Positions 51,178 through 59,938 of a stretch of DNA of 64,000 nt are shown here, piece by piece. Position 1 is the first letter of the stretch. Each line of letters begins with the position of its first letter. The notes under the pieces are model-generated. The model worked only from the letters and a program-made list of their open reading frames with translations, did no database searches and had not been told where the DNA came from. The stretch is taken from contig NZ_JBIVFT010000002.1 of the NCBI RefSeq assembly GCF_044748305.1, positions 1 to 64,000 on the forward strand. Reading direction: 5' to 3'. This DNA is from Arthrobacter_E sp044748305 (lineage in GTDB: Bacteria; Actinomycetota; Actinomycetes; Actinomycetales; Micrococcaceae). The translations under genes and the position numbers were made by a program.

Positions 51178-51234
51178 ATAGCAGGACTCCTCTCGCAACA
51201 CTTTCATCTTTGTCGCGTCACAGAACGCATGCTA

Positions 51235-51250
51235 GTTAGGTCAGCCTAAC
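51235..51250 (-). promoter_or_regulatory. DtxR/IdeR-like iron box upstream of acn
   Basis: GTTAGGTCAGCCTAAC is a palindrome of GTTAGG and CCTAAC around TCAG. The 19-mer from 51236 matches the known consensus TTAGGTTAGGCTAACCTAA at 14 positions, missing mainly at one end. It lies 58 bases upstream of the acn ATG. Iron-dependent control is inferred. Confidence 0.5.
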
Positions 51251-51288
51251 CGGCGGTCCCGCTCGCGGCGGCCCAGGCCGACGAACGG

Positions 51289-51699
51289 TCAGCCTGCGGC
51301 GATGTCCACCATCCAGCCGATCCCGAAGCGATCGACGAGCATGCCGAAGGTGTCGCCCCACATCTGCTTCTCCAGAGGGAGTATCACCTGGGCGCCCTCG
51401 GAGAGCCCGTCCCAGTAGCCGCGCAACTCAGTCTCATCGTCACCGGAGAGACTGACGCTGAAGCCGCAGTTTCCCCGGTGTTCCATTCCCGCGGGAGTGT
51501 CCGCAGCCATCAGAGTGAAGCCGGCCTGCGTCGTCAGCTGACCGTGCATGATCTTCTCCGCATCCGTGTCCGGCGTCGATCCGGGGAACTCCCCGAAAGT
51601 GCTCAGACGCAGCTCGCCACCGAGAACCCCCCGGTAGAACTCCAGAGCCTCACGGGCATTGTCGACGAAGTTGATGTAGGGGTTCAGCGTGGAAGCCAT
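51289..51699 (-). CDS. VOC family protein (PhnB-like)
   Basis: A 136-residue vicinal-oxygen-chelate fold protein. The PhnB-type start STLNPYINFVDNAREALEFY and the HGNCGFS- and FGMLVDRFGIGWMVD-type segments match the glyoxalase/bleomycin-resistance group often annotated PhnB. Members bind metals or small molecules, and no reaction can be assigned. A Gly/Asp-rich loop is followed by KIMHGQLTTQAGFTLMA. It is a single gene between acn and the RNA methyltransferase. Confidence 0.85.
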   Translation of the reverse strand: MASTLNPYINFVDNAREALEFYRGVLGGELRLSTFGEFPGSTPDTDAEKIMHGQLTTQAGFTLMAADTPAGMEHRGNCGFSVSLSGDDETELRGYWDGLSEGAQVILPLEKQMWGDTFGMLVDRFGIGWMVDIAAG

Positions 51700-51787
51700 C
51701 GTGGCGCCTCTCGAATCGTGGTGATGGACGCCACAGGCGCCCCCACGGTCAAGCTACACCCGCTGCCCGAGGGTGGCAATGAACCTC

Positions 51788-53122
51788 TCAGCGGCCCGGA
51801 GTCATCAGAGCGACGGTCTCGAGATGATGCGTATTGGGGTACAGGTCGAACGCGCGGAGACCGGACAGTTCCCACCCCGCTGCAGCGAAGAGTCCGACGT
51901 CGCGGGCGAAGGACGCGGGGTCGCAGGAGACGTAGGCGATGGCCCGAGGGCCGGACGCCACCAGCTGCTGCACCACGGCCTTGCCGGCCCCGGCCCGGGG
52001 CGGATCGATGATCACCGCATCCAGGGTCCTCGGGTGCCGGCGCAGTACGCGTTCGACTTTGCCCTGCACGATCTCCACCCAGGGATTCCCGTGGAAGTTC
52101 TTCCGGGCGTCCCGGCTGGTCCCCGGTGATCCCTCGACCGAGAGAACCGAGCCCTGCTCGCCCACAGCGGCCGCGAGCGGCGCCGTGAAGAGACCGGCTC
52201 CCGCGTAGAGGTCGGCGACAGCCGCCCCTTCAGGCAGGAACCCTCCATCGCCCAGGAAGCCGAGCGCCGCGTCCATGAGCGTCTGAGGAGCCTTACGGTG
52301 GATCTGCCAGAACCCCTCACCGGTCACCCGGTACTCGAAGCCGTTGGCGCTCTCCTTCACCCAGGAGCGACCCCGCCAGCGCAGGAGCTGCTGGCTGCCC
52401 GGATCCATCACGGCGGCGGACACGCCCTCGGGAATCTGAGCGACCGCACGCTTGAGCGCCCGGCCCTGTTCCTTCTCCTGCAGCCCTTCAACCGGCCACA
52501 GGATCAGGAGGGGTTGTGTGCCATTGGCCGGAGCCGCCACTTCGACCCGCGCGATGCCCTGCCACTGCAGATCCCAGAGGGCCAGTTCCTGAATAGGCGG
52601 GCTCGCAAGCGGCATGGAACGGATCGGGAGAATCTCCTCGGAACGGTGAGCGTGCATGCCCAGCCGGCCGTCGGGGGTGACGGCGAAGGCCATCCGGGTG
52701 CGCCACTGCAGGCCGCGGTCGGCGTCGTCGTCAACGGCCTCCACGGTGGTCTCCAGCTGCACGCCTGCGAGGCGTTGCAACTGCTCTGCGAGAACCTGCG
52801 CCTTCAGACGCCGCTGAGCGGGCAGGGAGACGTGGCCGAACTCCGCCCCACCCACGGGAGCCCGACCGGCACGTGCCGCGTCGAGTGCGCATGCGTCGCT
52901 CCACGGATGCTCCTGCCGGTCCGGGCCGGCCTCCAGCACCTCGACCACGTCTCCACGCCAGAAACGGGCCTGTGGGGCGGCATCGCTCAACCGGACCCGC
53001 ACGGTCTCCCCCGGCAGCCCATGCCGGACGAAGACGACCCGATCGTCGTGACGGGCCACCGTGTGCCCGCCGTGGGCGATGGGGCCGAGGGTGAGTGTGA
53101 GAAGGGAGGACGATTCGTTCAC
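51788..53122 (-). CDS. TrmA/RumA-family RNA m5U methyltransferase
   Basis: A 444-residue class I S-adenosylmethionine-dependent RNA methyltransferase. The N-terminal TRAM-like domain (GPIAHGGHTVARHDDRVVFV) is followed by a middle domain and a Rossmann domain with VADLYAGAGLFTAPLA near 305. The catalytic block is IDPPRAGAGKAVV near 380, with SCDPASFARD near 410. The start GTG overlaps the stop of the permease gene by four bases (GTGA). Relatives modify U54 of tRNA or U1939 of 23S rRNA; the exact target here cannot be read. Confidence 0.92.
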   Translation of the reverse strand: MNESSSLLTLTLGPIAHGGHTVARHDDRVVFVRHGLPGETVRVRLSDAAPQARFWRGDVVEVLEAGPDRQEHPWSDACALDAARAGRAPVGGAEFGHVSLPAQRRLKAQVLAEQLQRLAGVQLETTVEAVDDDADRGLQWRTRMAFAVTPDGRLGMHAHRSEEILPIRSMPLASPPIQELALWDLQWQGIARVEVAAPANGTQPLLILWPVEGLQEKEQGRALKRAVAQIPEGVSAAVMDPGSQQLLRWRGRSWVKESANGFEYRVTGEGFWQIHRKAPQTLMDAALGFLGDGGFLPEGAAVADLYAGAGLFTAPLAAAVGEQGSVLSVEGSPGTSRDARKNFHGNPWVEIVQGKVERVLRRHPRTLDAVIIDPPRAGAGKAVVQQLVASGPRAIAYVSCDPASFARDVGLFAAAGWELSGLRAFDLYPNTHHLETVALMTPGR

Positions 53123-55131
53123 CGGAGTTCCTGCAATTGCTGAGCTTCCTTCGAGGATTTGAGCTGCCACGGCACACTGGCCACCATGACTCCCGGTTCG
53201 AAGTGGAGACGCGTCTTGATGCGGAGCGCCGTCTGGTTGTGCACCAGTTGCTCCCACCACTTGCCCACCACGTACTCGGGGATGTAAACGACGATGAGGT
53301 CCCGTGGGGAATCACGCCGCATGTTCTTCACGTAGTCCAGGATCGGGGTGACCGTCTCGCGATACGGGCTCGCCAGGACGGTGAGCGGCACCGGGATGTC
53401 CAGCTTCTCCCAGTCCTCCACCGTATGCGCGGTCTCCTCCGGGTTGATGTCCACGATGATCGCGTCGAGCTTCCACGGACGGGAGGCCCTCGCATACGCC
53501 AGGGCCCTCAGCACCGGCTTGCGGACGTGCGAGACCAGGAGCACCGCGTGGACCCGGGACGGCAGCGCGCGCGGTGCGGAGTCCTCATCCACGGCGAGTT
53601 CCTTGGCCACATTGTCGTAGTGTGCCCGGATGCTCCACATGATGAGGAACAGGGCGAGCATGGCCAGCAATGCGATCCAGGCACCCTGCTCGAACTTGGT
53701 GATGAGGACGATCGTCAGAACCAGCGCGGTCATCCCGAAACCGAGCATGTTGATGGTCCTGGACTTGATGATGCGCATCTTCGCGCCCTTGTCCCGGACT
53801 TTCTTCAACTCGCGGCCCCAGTGCCGCACCATGCCGATCTGGCTCGCGGTGAAGGAGATGAACACGCCCACGATGTAGAGCTGAATGAGCTTCGTGACGT
53901 CGGCGTTGAAGGCGAGGATGAGCACGAGCGCCCCGGCAGCCAGGGCGAGGACACCGTTGCTGAACGCCAGACGGTCGCCACGGGTGCGGAGCTGACGGGG
54001 CAGATAACCGTCCTGGGCCAGGATCGAGCCGAGGACCGGGAAGCCGTTGAAGGCCGTGTTGGAGGCGAACACCAGGATGATGCCGGTGGCTGCCACCACG
54101 ATGTAGAACGGGATGGACCCGGCGCCGAAGACCGCCTGCGCGATCTGGCTGATGGCCGGATTCTGGATGTAGCCCTCCGGCAGGGGCTTTCCGTCCTTGA
54201 GGAACTCCGTCGCAGGATTCTGCACGATGTGCACCTTGGTGGCGTTGGCCAGGAACAGGATGCCGGCGAGCATGCTGGTGGCGATGACGCCGAGCATGAG
54301 GAGCGTGGTGGCCGCGTTCTTGCTCTTGGGCTTCTTGAAGTTGGGCACGCCATTGCTGATGGCTTCCACACCGGTCAGCGCCGCGGCGCCCGAGGAGAAC
54401 GCCCGCAGCAGCAGGAACGCGCCAGCCAGTCCCACGAGGCCCTGGTCGAAATGCGACTCCGGGACGATCTCGAAGGAAGCCGACTCCGCCTGTGCAAGGT
54501 GGCCGGTCGCCGCCTGGAACGCCCCGACCACGGTCATGCCGATGATGGAGAACATGAACACGTACGTCGGGAGGGCGAAGACGCTGCCGGCCTCCTTGAT
54601 GCCGCGGAGGTTCACCAGGGCCAGCAGGACCACGCCGACCGTGGCCACGAGCGCCTGCTGGCCGTGCAGTCCGGGCACCGCGGTGGCCAGATAGTTAGCC
54701 GCCGAGGACATCGAGACCGCCACTGTCAGCACGTAGTCCACCAGGAGCGCCGAGGCCACGGTCAGGCCCGCGAACTTCCCCAGGTTCACGTTCGCGATCT
54801 CATAGTCACCGCCGCCGGAGGGGTAGGCGTGCACATTCTGCCGGTAGGACGCCACCACGGTGAGGAGGACGACGGCGACGGCGAGGCCCACCCACGGGGA
54901 AAGGGCGACGGCGGAGACGCCCGCCAGGGCGAGGGTCAGGAGGATCTCATCCGGGGCATACGCCACCGAGGAGAGGGCGTCCGAGGCGAAGATCGGCAGC
55001 GCGATGCGCTTCGGAAGCAGGGTGTGGCTCAGCCGGTCGTTACGGAACGGCCGGCCCACGATCACCCGCTTGACCGCATTCAGAAGTGACAGCACCAGAC
55101 CACGGTAGTCTGCCCGACCACCCCGTGTCAT
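53119..55131 (-). CDS. APC-superfamily permease, KimA-like
   Basis: A 670-residue membrane protein with 12 helices (about residues 55-460) and a ~190-residue cytosolic C-terminal domain starting after FLIMWSIRAHYDNVAKEL. The core ALPIFASDALSSVAYAPDEI and SYRQNVHAYPSGGGDYEIAN match YdaO/KimA-type transporters, which import K+ and are gated by c-di-AMP in Bacillus. The two TrkA-like regulator genes divergent from it support a K+ role. The start could also be the GTG at 55095 (MLSLLNAVKRV). It is coupled to the RNA methyltransferase gene. Confidence 0.85.
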   Translation of the reverse strand: MTRGGRADYRGLVLSLLNAVKRVIVGRPFRNDRLSHTLLPKRIALPIFASDALSSVAYAPDEILLTLALAGVSAVALSPWVGLAVAVVLLTVVASYRQNVHAYPSGGGDYEIANVNLGKFAGLTVASALLVDYVLTVAVSMSSAANYLATAVPGLHGQQALVATVGVVLLALVNLRGIKEAGSVFALPTYVFMFSIIGMTVVGAFQAATGHLAQAESASFEIVPESHFDQGLVGLAGAFLLLRAFSSGAAALTGVEAISNGVPNFKKPKSKNAATTLLMLGVIATSMLAGILFLANATKVHIVQNPATEFLKDGKPLPEGYIQNPAISQIAQAVFGAGSIPFYIVVAATGIILVFASNTAFNGFPVLGSILAQDGYLPRQLRTRGDRLAFSNGVLALAAGALVLILAFNADVTKLIQLYIVGVFISFTASQIGMVRHWGRELKKVRDKGAKMRIIKSRTINMLGFGMTALVLTIVLITKFEQGAWIALLAMLALFLIMWSIRAHYDNVAKELAVDEDSAPRALPSRVHAVLLVSHVRKPVLRALAYARASRPWKLDAIIVDINPEETAHTVEDWEKLDIPVPLTVLASPYRETVTPILDYVKNMRRDSPRDLIVVYIPEYVVGKWWEQLVHNQTALRIKTRLHFEPGVMVASVPWQLKSSKEAQQLQELR

Positions 55132-55252
55132 GGCGGACGTGCACTCCGTGACAGCCTGTGATGCTCTGCCTGGGCCGTGCACCGGCTACATTGGTGTTCT
55201 GATTCTCCTGGGATTCCTCCCAGGCCATCCGGAATATACGAAGGAATGGTTC
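55132..55252. promoter_or_regulatory. Divergent promoter region of K+ genes
   Basis: A 121-base space between the permease gene (minus) and the TrkA-type pair (plus). Shared control is likely. I cannot mark a specific operator. Confidence 0.35.
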
Positions 55253-55927
55253 GTGGCGCACTTTGTCATCATGGGCTGCGGGCGTGTGGGAGCGACTCTC
55301 GCCCACACCCTGGAGGATTCCGGCCACAGCGTGGCCATCATCGATCAGGACGAGCGGGCATTCCGCCGTCTGCGGAGCGGCTTCCAGGGCCGGAAGGTCA
55401 CCGGGGTGGGCTTCGACCGGGACACCCTCAAGCACGCCGGAGTCGAGGAGGCCTACGCGTTCGCCGCAGTCTCCAGCGGAGACAACTCCAACATCCTCGC
55501 GACCCGCGTGGCCCGCGAGACCTTCCACGTCCCCCACGTCGTCGCCCGCATCTATGACCCCGGCCGCGCAGAGATCTACCAGCGTCTGGGCATCCCCACC
55601 GTCGCAGCGGTGCGCTGGAGTGCCGACCAGGTGCTTCGTCGCATCCTGCCGGAGCAGGCCATCACCGGCGACTTCCGCGAACCCTCGGGCCGCCTCGTCC
55701 TGACCGAGCTTCCGGTGGACGGCTCCTGGGAGGGGCAGCCTCTCGCCCGGCTTGAGGAGACCGCCGGGATCCGAGTGGCCTATCTGAGCCGCTTCGGCGA
55801 AGGAACCATGGTGACGGCGGATTCCCGCTACCAGGAAGGTGACACCTTGCATGCCATCGTCCCCGTCGAGCGCCTCGACGCCGTGACCCGCATCCTGTCC
55901 AAGGAACCCGCGAAGGAAGCAGAGTGA
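55253..55927 (+). CDS. ceoB: TrkA-type K+ regulator, CeoB-like
   Basis: A 224-residue cytosolic protein with an N-terminal Rossmann (RCK/TrkA-N) domain, FVIMGCGRVGATLAHTL at the start and VAIIDQDERAFRRL after it, then a C-terminal TrkA-C domain. It is the NAD(H)-binding regulator of K+ uptake. The start is a GTG (MAHFVIMGCG) with AAGGA about 8 bases upstream. It overlaps the second regulator by four bases. I recall the same pair as Rv2691-Rv2692 beside an APC permease. Confidence 0.92.
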   Translation: MAHFVIMGCGRVGATLAHTLEDSGHSVAIIDQDERAFRRLRSGFQGRKVTGVGFDRDTLKHAGVEEAYAFAAVSSGDNSNILATRVARETFHVPHVVARIYDPGRAEIYQRLGIPTVAAVRWSADQVLRRILPEQAITGDFREPSGRLVLTELPVDGSWEGQPLARLEETAGIRVAYLSRFGEGTMVTADSRYQEGDTLHAIVPVERLDAVTRILSKEPAKEAE

Positions 55928-56646
55928 AAGTCGTGATCGTCGGCGCGGGAAGCGTCGGAAGCTCTATTGCGCGTGAACTGCTGGGCCACCGGCACGACGT
56001 GCTCCTGATCGATCTCAAACCGGAAGTGATCGGCCGCAGCGGGCTGCGTGGCGCTCACTGGCTGATCGGCGACGCCTGCGAATTGAGCATCCTGAAGGAA
56101 GCCAGACTGGAAGACGCCGACGTCGTCGTCTCGGCCTCGGGCGACGACAAAGTGAATCTGGTCGTCTCGCTTCTCGCGAAGACCGAGTTCGGCGTCAGCC
56201 GTACGGTGGGGCGCGTCAACAACCCCAAGAACGGCTGGATGTTCGATGACTCCTGGGGCGTGGACGTTGCAGTGAACACCCCGCAGCTCATGACCGCGCT
56301 CGTGGAGGAGGCGGTGGAAATCGGCGACGTCGTGCGGCTTCTGACCTTGCAGGCCGGCGTCTCCTCGCTCGTCGAGTTCACCGTGCCGTACGACGCAAGC
56401 TTCATCGGCTCCACCGTGGGAGACATCGACTGGCCGCACGAGGCCACTCTGGTCGCCATCCTGCGTGACCAGGCGCCGATCACTCCGAGTCGCGACGACG
56501 TGATCGAGGGTGGCGACGAGCTCTTCTTCGTCACCACCCTCGCCGCCGAGGACGAACTGCGTCAGCTGCTCTCCGCCTCGCACGACCCGGAAGCCTCCCC
56601 CGAAAGCACTGCCACCACGCAGTTCGACGACGGCTTCGACGGCTGA
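55924..56646 (+). CDS. ceoC: TrkA-type K+ regulator, CeoC-like
   Basis: A 240-residue partner of the previous protein. It starts at GTG with VVIVGAGSVGSSIARELLG and VLLIDLKPEV, the Rossmann NAD site, then has a TrkA-C domain near residue 140-225 and a short acidic tail. Two single-unit TrkA proteins in tandem would form a heteromeric ring. The divergent KimA-like permease is the most likely partner. A strong terminator follows the stop. Confidence 0.92.
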   Translation: MKVVIVGAGSVGSSIARELLGHRHDVLLIDLKPEVIGRSGLRGAHWLIGDACELSILKEARLEDADVVVSASGDDKVNLVVSLLAKTEFGVSRTVGRVNNPKNGWMFDDSWGVDVAVNTPQLMTALVEEAVEIGDVVRLLTLQAGVSSLVEFTVPYDASFIGSTVGDIDWPHEATLVAILRDQAPITPSRDDVIEGGDELFFVTTLAAEDELRQLLSASHDPEASPESTATTQFDDGFDG

Positions 56647-56657
56647 GAACTGAGCGC

Positions 56658-56706
56658 ACGACGGCGGCGGGCGGTTTGAGAGCCGCCCGCCGCCGTCGTT
56701 CTTTTC
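56658..56706 (+). terminator. Strong intrinsic terminator after ceoC
   Basis: Perfect 17-base arms (56658-56674 and 56683-56699) around TTTGAGAG, followed by TTCTTTTC, twelve bases past the ceoC stop and before the convergent DUF3159 gene. Confidence 0.88.
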
Positions 56707-56715
56707 AGAGGTATG

Positions 56716-57438
56716 TCACTCCGGCTTCTGTGGTCCGTCCTCAGCAGGCGCCGGTCGGCTCAGCAGCCAGGCGAGCCACAGGCCCAGAACGTAGAGCGGC
56801 GTGCCCATCACGAGCCGTGTCGCCCCTAGGGCCGGAAGTGCCGGATCACCGAGGAAATACAGCGGAAGCTGCACGGCCAGCCGCAGGGCGAAAATAGCGA
56901 TGATGGTCCAGGTTGCCAGCGTGTAGCGGCGGTAGGCTGCCGGGTCCTGACGCCAGCCGACACCCTCATTGCGGAGGAAACCGAAAAGCAGGCCGGCCAG
57001 CGGCCAGCGCACCGCCAGGGACACCAGTAGCGCCAGGAGATAGGCCCCGTTGGTGAAGAAGCCGGGGACATAGTAGTTCGAAGCGCTTCCGGTGCTCTGG
57101 GCGAACCAGGCCGAGATCGCGACACCGACCACACCGGCCAGTGCCATGGTCAGCTTCTGCTTCTGAATCAGCCGGACCACCGCGAACACCGCGCTCGAAG
57201 CCAGGGAGACGCCGAGCGCCAGGGGCAGCGACTGCGCCGCGGTGTAGACCAGGAGAAAGAGAAGACCGGGCAGGATGCTCTCGGCGATGCCCTGCCATCC
57301 GCCGGCGGTCTTGAGCAGGTTGACGCGCCCGTCCTCGTGACGATGGATTCCGGCGGCTTCAGAGACGCTCCGGGCCAGCTCCGAGGCGTCAGGCCGCGCC
57401 GTGTCGGGGCGCTGGGCCCCTTGTTCTTCGTTGCTCAT
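56716..57438 (-). CDS. DUF3159 family membrane protein
   Basis: A 240-residue integral membrane protein with about six helices after a ~60-residue soluble start. The block IAESILPGLLFLLVYTAA and the YRRYTLATWTIIAIFALRLAVQ segment fit DUF3159 (Rv2693c in M. tuberculosis, from memory), of unknown function. The start is the ATG giving MSNEEQGAQRPD; a longer frame to 57525 overlaps the OB-fold gene. It is on the opposite strand to the K+ regulators and the same strand as the OB-fold gene. Confidence 0.82.
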   Translation of the reverse strand: MSNEEQGAQRPDTARPDASELARSVSEAAGIHRHEDGRVNLLKTAGGWQGIAESILPGLLFLLVYTAAQSLPLALGVSLASSAVFAVVRLIQKQKLTMALAGVVGVAISAWFAQSTGSASNYYVPGFFTNGAYLLALLVSLAVRWPLAGLLFGFLRNEGVGWRQDPAAYRRYTLATWTIIAIFALRLAVQLPLYFLGDPALPALGATRLVMGTPLYVLGLWLAWLLSRPAPAEDGPQKPE

Positions 57439-57466
57439 ACGGGTGGGTACCTCGTCGTCCTGGCCG

Positions 57467-57793
57467 TCAGGCCTGCGGGGCGGAGATGATCTCGTACGCC
57501 GGGTTGATGATGGTGGCGAGGCCACCGCGAGTGGTCAGCATTCCCGAGACCCGAAGCGTCGAGCCCGGTTCGATGCCGCCGACCTTGCGGCGCCCGAGCC
57601 AGAGGAGCCTGATGTCCCGAGCGCTCTGGCCGCTCTCGGGAACCGGGATGGCGGCTCCCTTGATCTCCGAAAGACGTGCCGTGAACCGAGGGGCCGAGGA
57701 GAGCGGCTCACGCGTGATCGAGGAGATCCGCCCCGTCCATTCGCCCCGCGTCTTGGCGACCGGGCCGTGACCGGGGATGTTGGGCTCCGCCAC
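57467..57793 (-). CDS. OB-fold nucleic acid-binding-like protein
   Basis: A 108-residue soluble protein with an OB-type beta-barrel pattern (TGRISSITREP, then RLLWLGRRKVGGIEPGSTLR, then RVSGMLTTRGGLATIINPAYEII). It corresponds in position to Rv2694c. Members of this fold bind RNA or DNA, but the function is unknown. It lies between DUF3710 (three-base gap) and DUF3159 on the same strand, so it is probably co-transcribed. Confidence 0.82.
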   Translation of the reverse strand: MAEPNIPGHGPVAKTRGEWTGRISSITREPLSSAPRFTARLSEIKGAAIPVPESGQSARDIRLLWLGRRKVGGIEPGSTLRVSGMLTTRGGLATIINPAYEIISAPQA

Positions 57794-57796
57794 GGC

Positions 57797-58501
57797 TCAG
57801 CCGATCTCGGTGATTTCCGGACCGCGTTCAGGGGCCTGCAGGCCGGACGGCTCCTCGGCGGCCTCGTCCTCCTGGGGCGCCTTCGGCATGGTCAAAGGCA
57901 ACAGTTCGCGCGGCGGCATGGGGCTGTCACCACGGACCACCACCAGGCTCCGGAACAGTTCCTCCAGTTCCGAGGCGGCGTCACGCTGGATCGCCGCAGG
58001 ACCGCTGAACACGCCGCGCAGGAACCATCGGGGACCGTCCACCCCGACGAATCGTGCCACCCGGTAGCCCGGCGAGCCGTCCGGCGTCTCCGCCGGAACG
58101 CTGGCGATCAGTTCGGCGCCGAGGGTTCCCTCGAGTTCCTCGGTCTGGCCGCCCTGACTCCGGACGGACTCAGCGATCTGCTCGCGGATCTCCGGCCAGA
58201 GTCCCTCTGAGCGAGGGGCGGCGAACGCCTGGACCTGAACGGAGGACTCCCCCAGATCCATGGTGACCGCGATGACGCGCTGGGAGGACTCTTCAACCTC
58301 AAGACGAAGTTCCAGCCCCTGACGTGGGGCGATCAGCACGGCACCCAGATCGAGATAGCTCTCCCGCTCCTCGACTTCGCTGGCGTCGAACGGGCCGCTC
58401 TCGGCACGGCCTTCCGTGTCCTGTACCTCGATCTCCTCAGCGGAGGGGGTCAGGACCTCGTCGGATTCACGCTGGGTCTTGCGGGACCTTCCGAAAAGCA
58501 T
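57797..58501 (-). CDS. DUF3710 family protein
   Basis: A 234-residue acidic protein of an actinobacterial family (Rv2696c by position, from memory) with no known function. Conserved-looking segments are ESYLDLGAVLIAPRQGLELR near residue 48 and RVARFVGVDGPRWFLRGVFSG near 150. A Glu-rich disordered stretch is present at both ends. It is in a run with dut and the OB-fold gene on the same strand. Confidence 0.85.
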   Translation of the reverse strand: MLFGRSRKTQRESDEVLTPSAEEIEVQDTEGRAESGPFDASEVEERESYLDLGAVLIAPRQGLELRLEVEESSQRVIAVTMDLGESSVQVQAFAAPRSEGLWPEIREQIAESVRSQGGQTEELEGTLGAELIASVPAETPDGSPGYRVARFVGVDGPRWFLRGVFSGPAAIQRDAASELEELFRSLVVVRGDSPMPPRELLPLTMPKAPQEDEAAEEPSGLQAPERGPEITEIG

Positions 58502-58555
58502 GCGGATTCTCCTTGTGCGACGCAGGGGCGCCGGTACTGGTTCGTTGCGTTCTGT

Positions 58556-59029
58556 TCAGACGGACGTGACGGTGAAACCGCCGGTGGACCCGAAACCTCC
58601 GGCACCCCGCGCGGACTCCGGAAGCTCCTGGACGGGGATGAACCGTGCGTGCTCGACGCGCTGGATCACCATCTGTGCAATTCTATCGCCGCGACGCAGC
58701 TCGATCGCACGTTCACGGTCCAGGTTGATCAGTGTCACCGCGATCTCTCCGCGGTAGCCGGCGTCGACGGTCCCGGGTGCGTTGACGATGCTCAGACCTT
58801 GCTTGGTGGCCAGGCCGGAGCGCGGGTGAATCAAGGCGACGTAGCCGAAGGGCAGCGCGATCGAGACTCCCGTCGGGACCAGGCGTCGCTCACCGGGTTC
58901 GAGCCGGACGTCCTCGCGAGCCCGGAGGTCGGCGCCGGCGTCACCGGGCTGGGCATAGGACGGGGGCTCGAGGCCGTCGTCGAGCATGCGGAGTTCGACG
59001 TCAAGAGTGTGGGGATGCGCTTCAGTCAC
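58556..59029 (-). CDS. dut: Deoxyuridine 5'-triphosphate nucleotidohydrolase
   Basis: Hydrolyses dUTP to dUMP, keeping uracil out of DNA. The 157-residue product shows all five trimeric dUTPase motifs: PGDAGADLRAREDV near residue 30, HPRSGLATKQGL near 70, GTVDAGYRGEI near 85, RIAQMVIQRV near 115 and the C-terminal GAGGFGSTGG Gly-rich arm. The start is a GTG (MTEAHPHTLDVEL); the frame to 59068 is not conserved. DUF3710 follows it on the same strand. Confidence 0.96.
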   Translation of the reverse strand: MTEAHPHTLDVELRMLDDGLEPPSYAQPGDAGADLRAREDVRLEPGERRLVPTGVSIALPFGYVALIHPRSGLATKQGLSIVNAPGTVDAGYRGEIAVTLINLDRERAIELRRGDRIAQMVIQRVEHARFIPVQELPESARGAGGFGSTGGFTVTSV

Positions 59030-59136
59030 GCGCCTAAGCCTATCCCCACGGTGCCGCAGAGCCGGCACGTCCTGCCGGCCGGCTGCAAGGCGGCGGCGAA
59101 GGTGAAAAGCAGAGTGAAAGGTGTCAAGCTATTACC

Positions 59137-59619
59137 ATGCCCAGCACGAATGCCGGCTCTGCCGTGCCCTCCGGAACCTCCCAGATCGAACCCCTCTTCA
59201 CGGAGCGCCTGTTGCCGGGCATCGGGGCCTGGATCATCGTCATCATCCTCTCCATGGCAGGCATTCTCGTGCTGGCCCCGATCGGATGGGGCTACGGCAT
59301 CGCGGCAGCCGTGGTGCTGTTCCTCGGCCAGGCGACGGCGCTGTACCTGAGCACTCCCCTGGTGGAGGTGACCCCGACGCACTTCCGCGCGGGCAAGGCC
59401 ACCATCGAGCGCCGTTATCTGAGCCATGCCGAAGCGTTCAGCGGTGACGAGGCCTTCCAGGAACGAGGTCCCCGGCTGAACGGCCTCGCCTTCCTCTGCC
59501 TCCGCGGCTGGGTGGATCCGGTGGTCCGGGTCGACCTCAATGACCCTGAGGACGAGACCCCGTACTGGCTGGTCTCCACCCGCCGCCCGCAGCAGCTCCT
59601 GAAGGCGCTGGCCTCCTAG
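59137..59619 (+). CDS. DUF3093 family membrane protein
   Basis: A 160-residue protein with two close membrane helices (about residues 27-70) and a C-terminal soluble domain containing RLNGLAFLCLRGWVDP and PYWLVSTRRPQQLLKAL. This matches DUF3093 (Rv2698 by position, from memory), of unknown function. It is divergent from dut across a ~107-base gap and convergent with the DUF4193 gene. Confidence 0.85.
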   Translation: MPSTNAGSAVPSGTSQIEPLFTERLLPGIGAWIIVIILSMAGILVLAPIGWGYGIAAAVVLFLGQATALYLSTPLVEVTPTHFRAGKATIERRYLSHAEAFSGDEAFQERGPRLNGLAFLCLRGWVDPVVRVDLNDPEDETPYWLVSTRRPQQLLKALAS

Positions 59620-59635
59620 GCCAGGCCCCGCATCT

Positions 59636-59938
59636 TCAGCCTTCGCAGTCGATGCAATAGGCCAGGCCGTCCTTCTCCCGGGCGATCTGGGAACGGTGCC
59701 GGACCAGGAAGCAGGACGCACAGGTGAATTCGTCGGATTGCTCCGGCAGGACCGTCACCTGAAGTTCTTCATGGGAGAGGTCCGCTCCCGGCAGTTCGAA
59801 CGAGTCGGCCAGCTCGGCTTCGTCCTCGTCCACCACTGCGGACTTGCCGTCCGCGCGGTGAGTGGCCTGCAACGCGTCCAAGGACTCGTTGGCGCGGTCC
59901 TCCTCGGTCTTGCGGGGCGCGTCGTAATCGGTGGCCAT
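59636..59938 (-). CDS. DUF4193 zinc-ribbon protein
   Basis: A 100-residue acidic protein of the DUF4193 family (Rv2699c by position), highly conserved in actinobacteria, function unknown. Two CxxC pairs, CASC near residue 73 and CIDC near the end, probably bind one zinc ion. The start MATDYDAPRKTEEDRANESL is family-typical. It is divergent from sepH. Confidence 0.9.
   Translation of the reverse strand: MATDYDAPRKTEEDRANESLDALQATHRADGKSAVVDEDEAELADSFELPGADLSHEELQVTVLPEQSDEFTCASCFLVRHRSQIAREKDGLAYCIDCEG

Noticed and set aside
53137..55089. 650-residue plus-strand frame opposite the permease
   Set aside because: Shadow of a membrane protein gene; the translation is Asp/His/Arg-rich with no helices.
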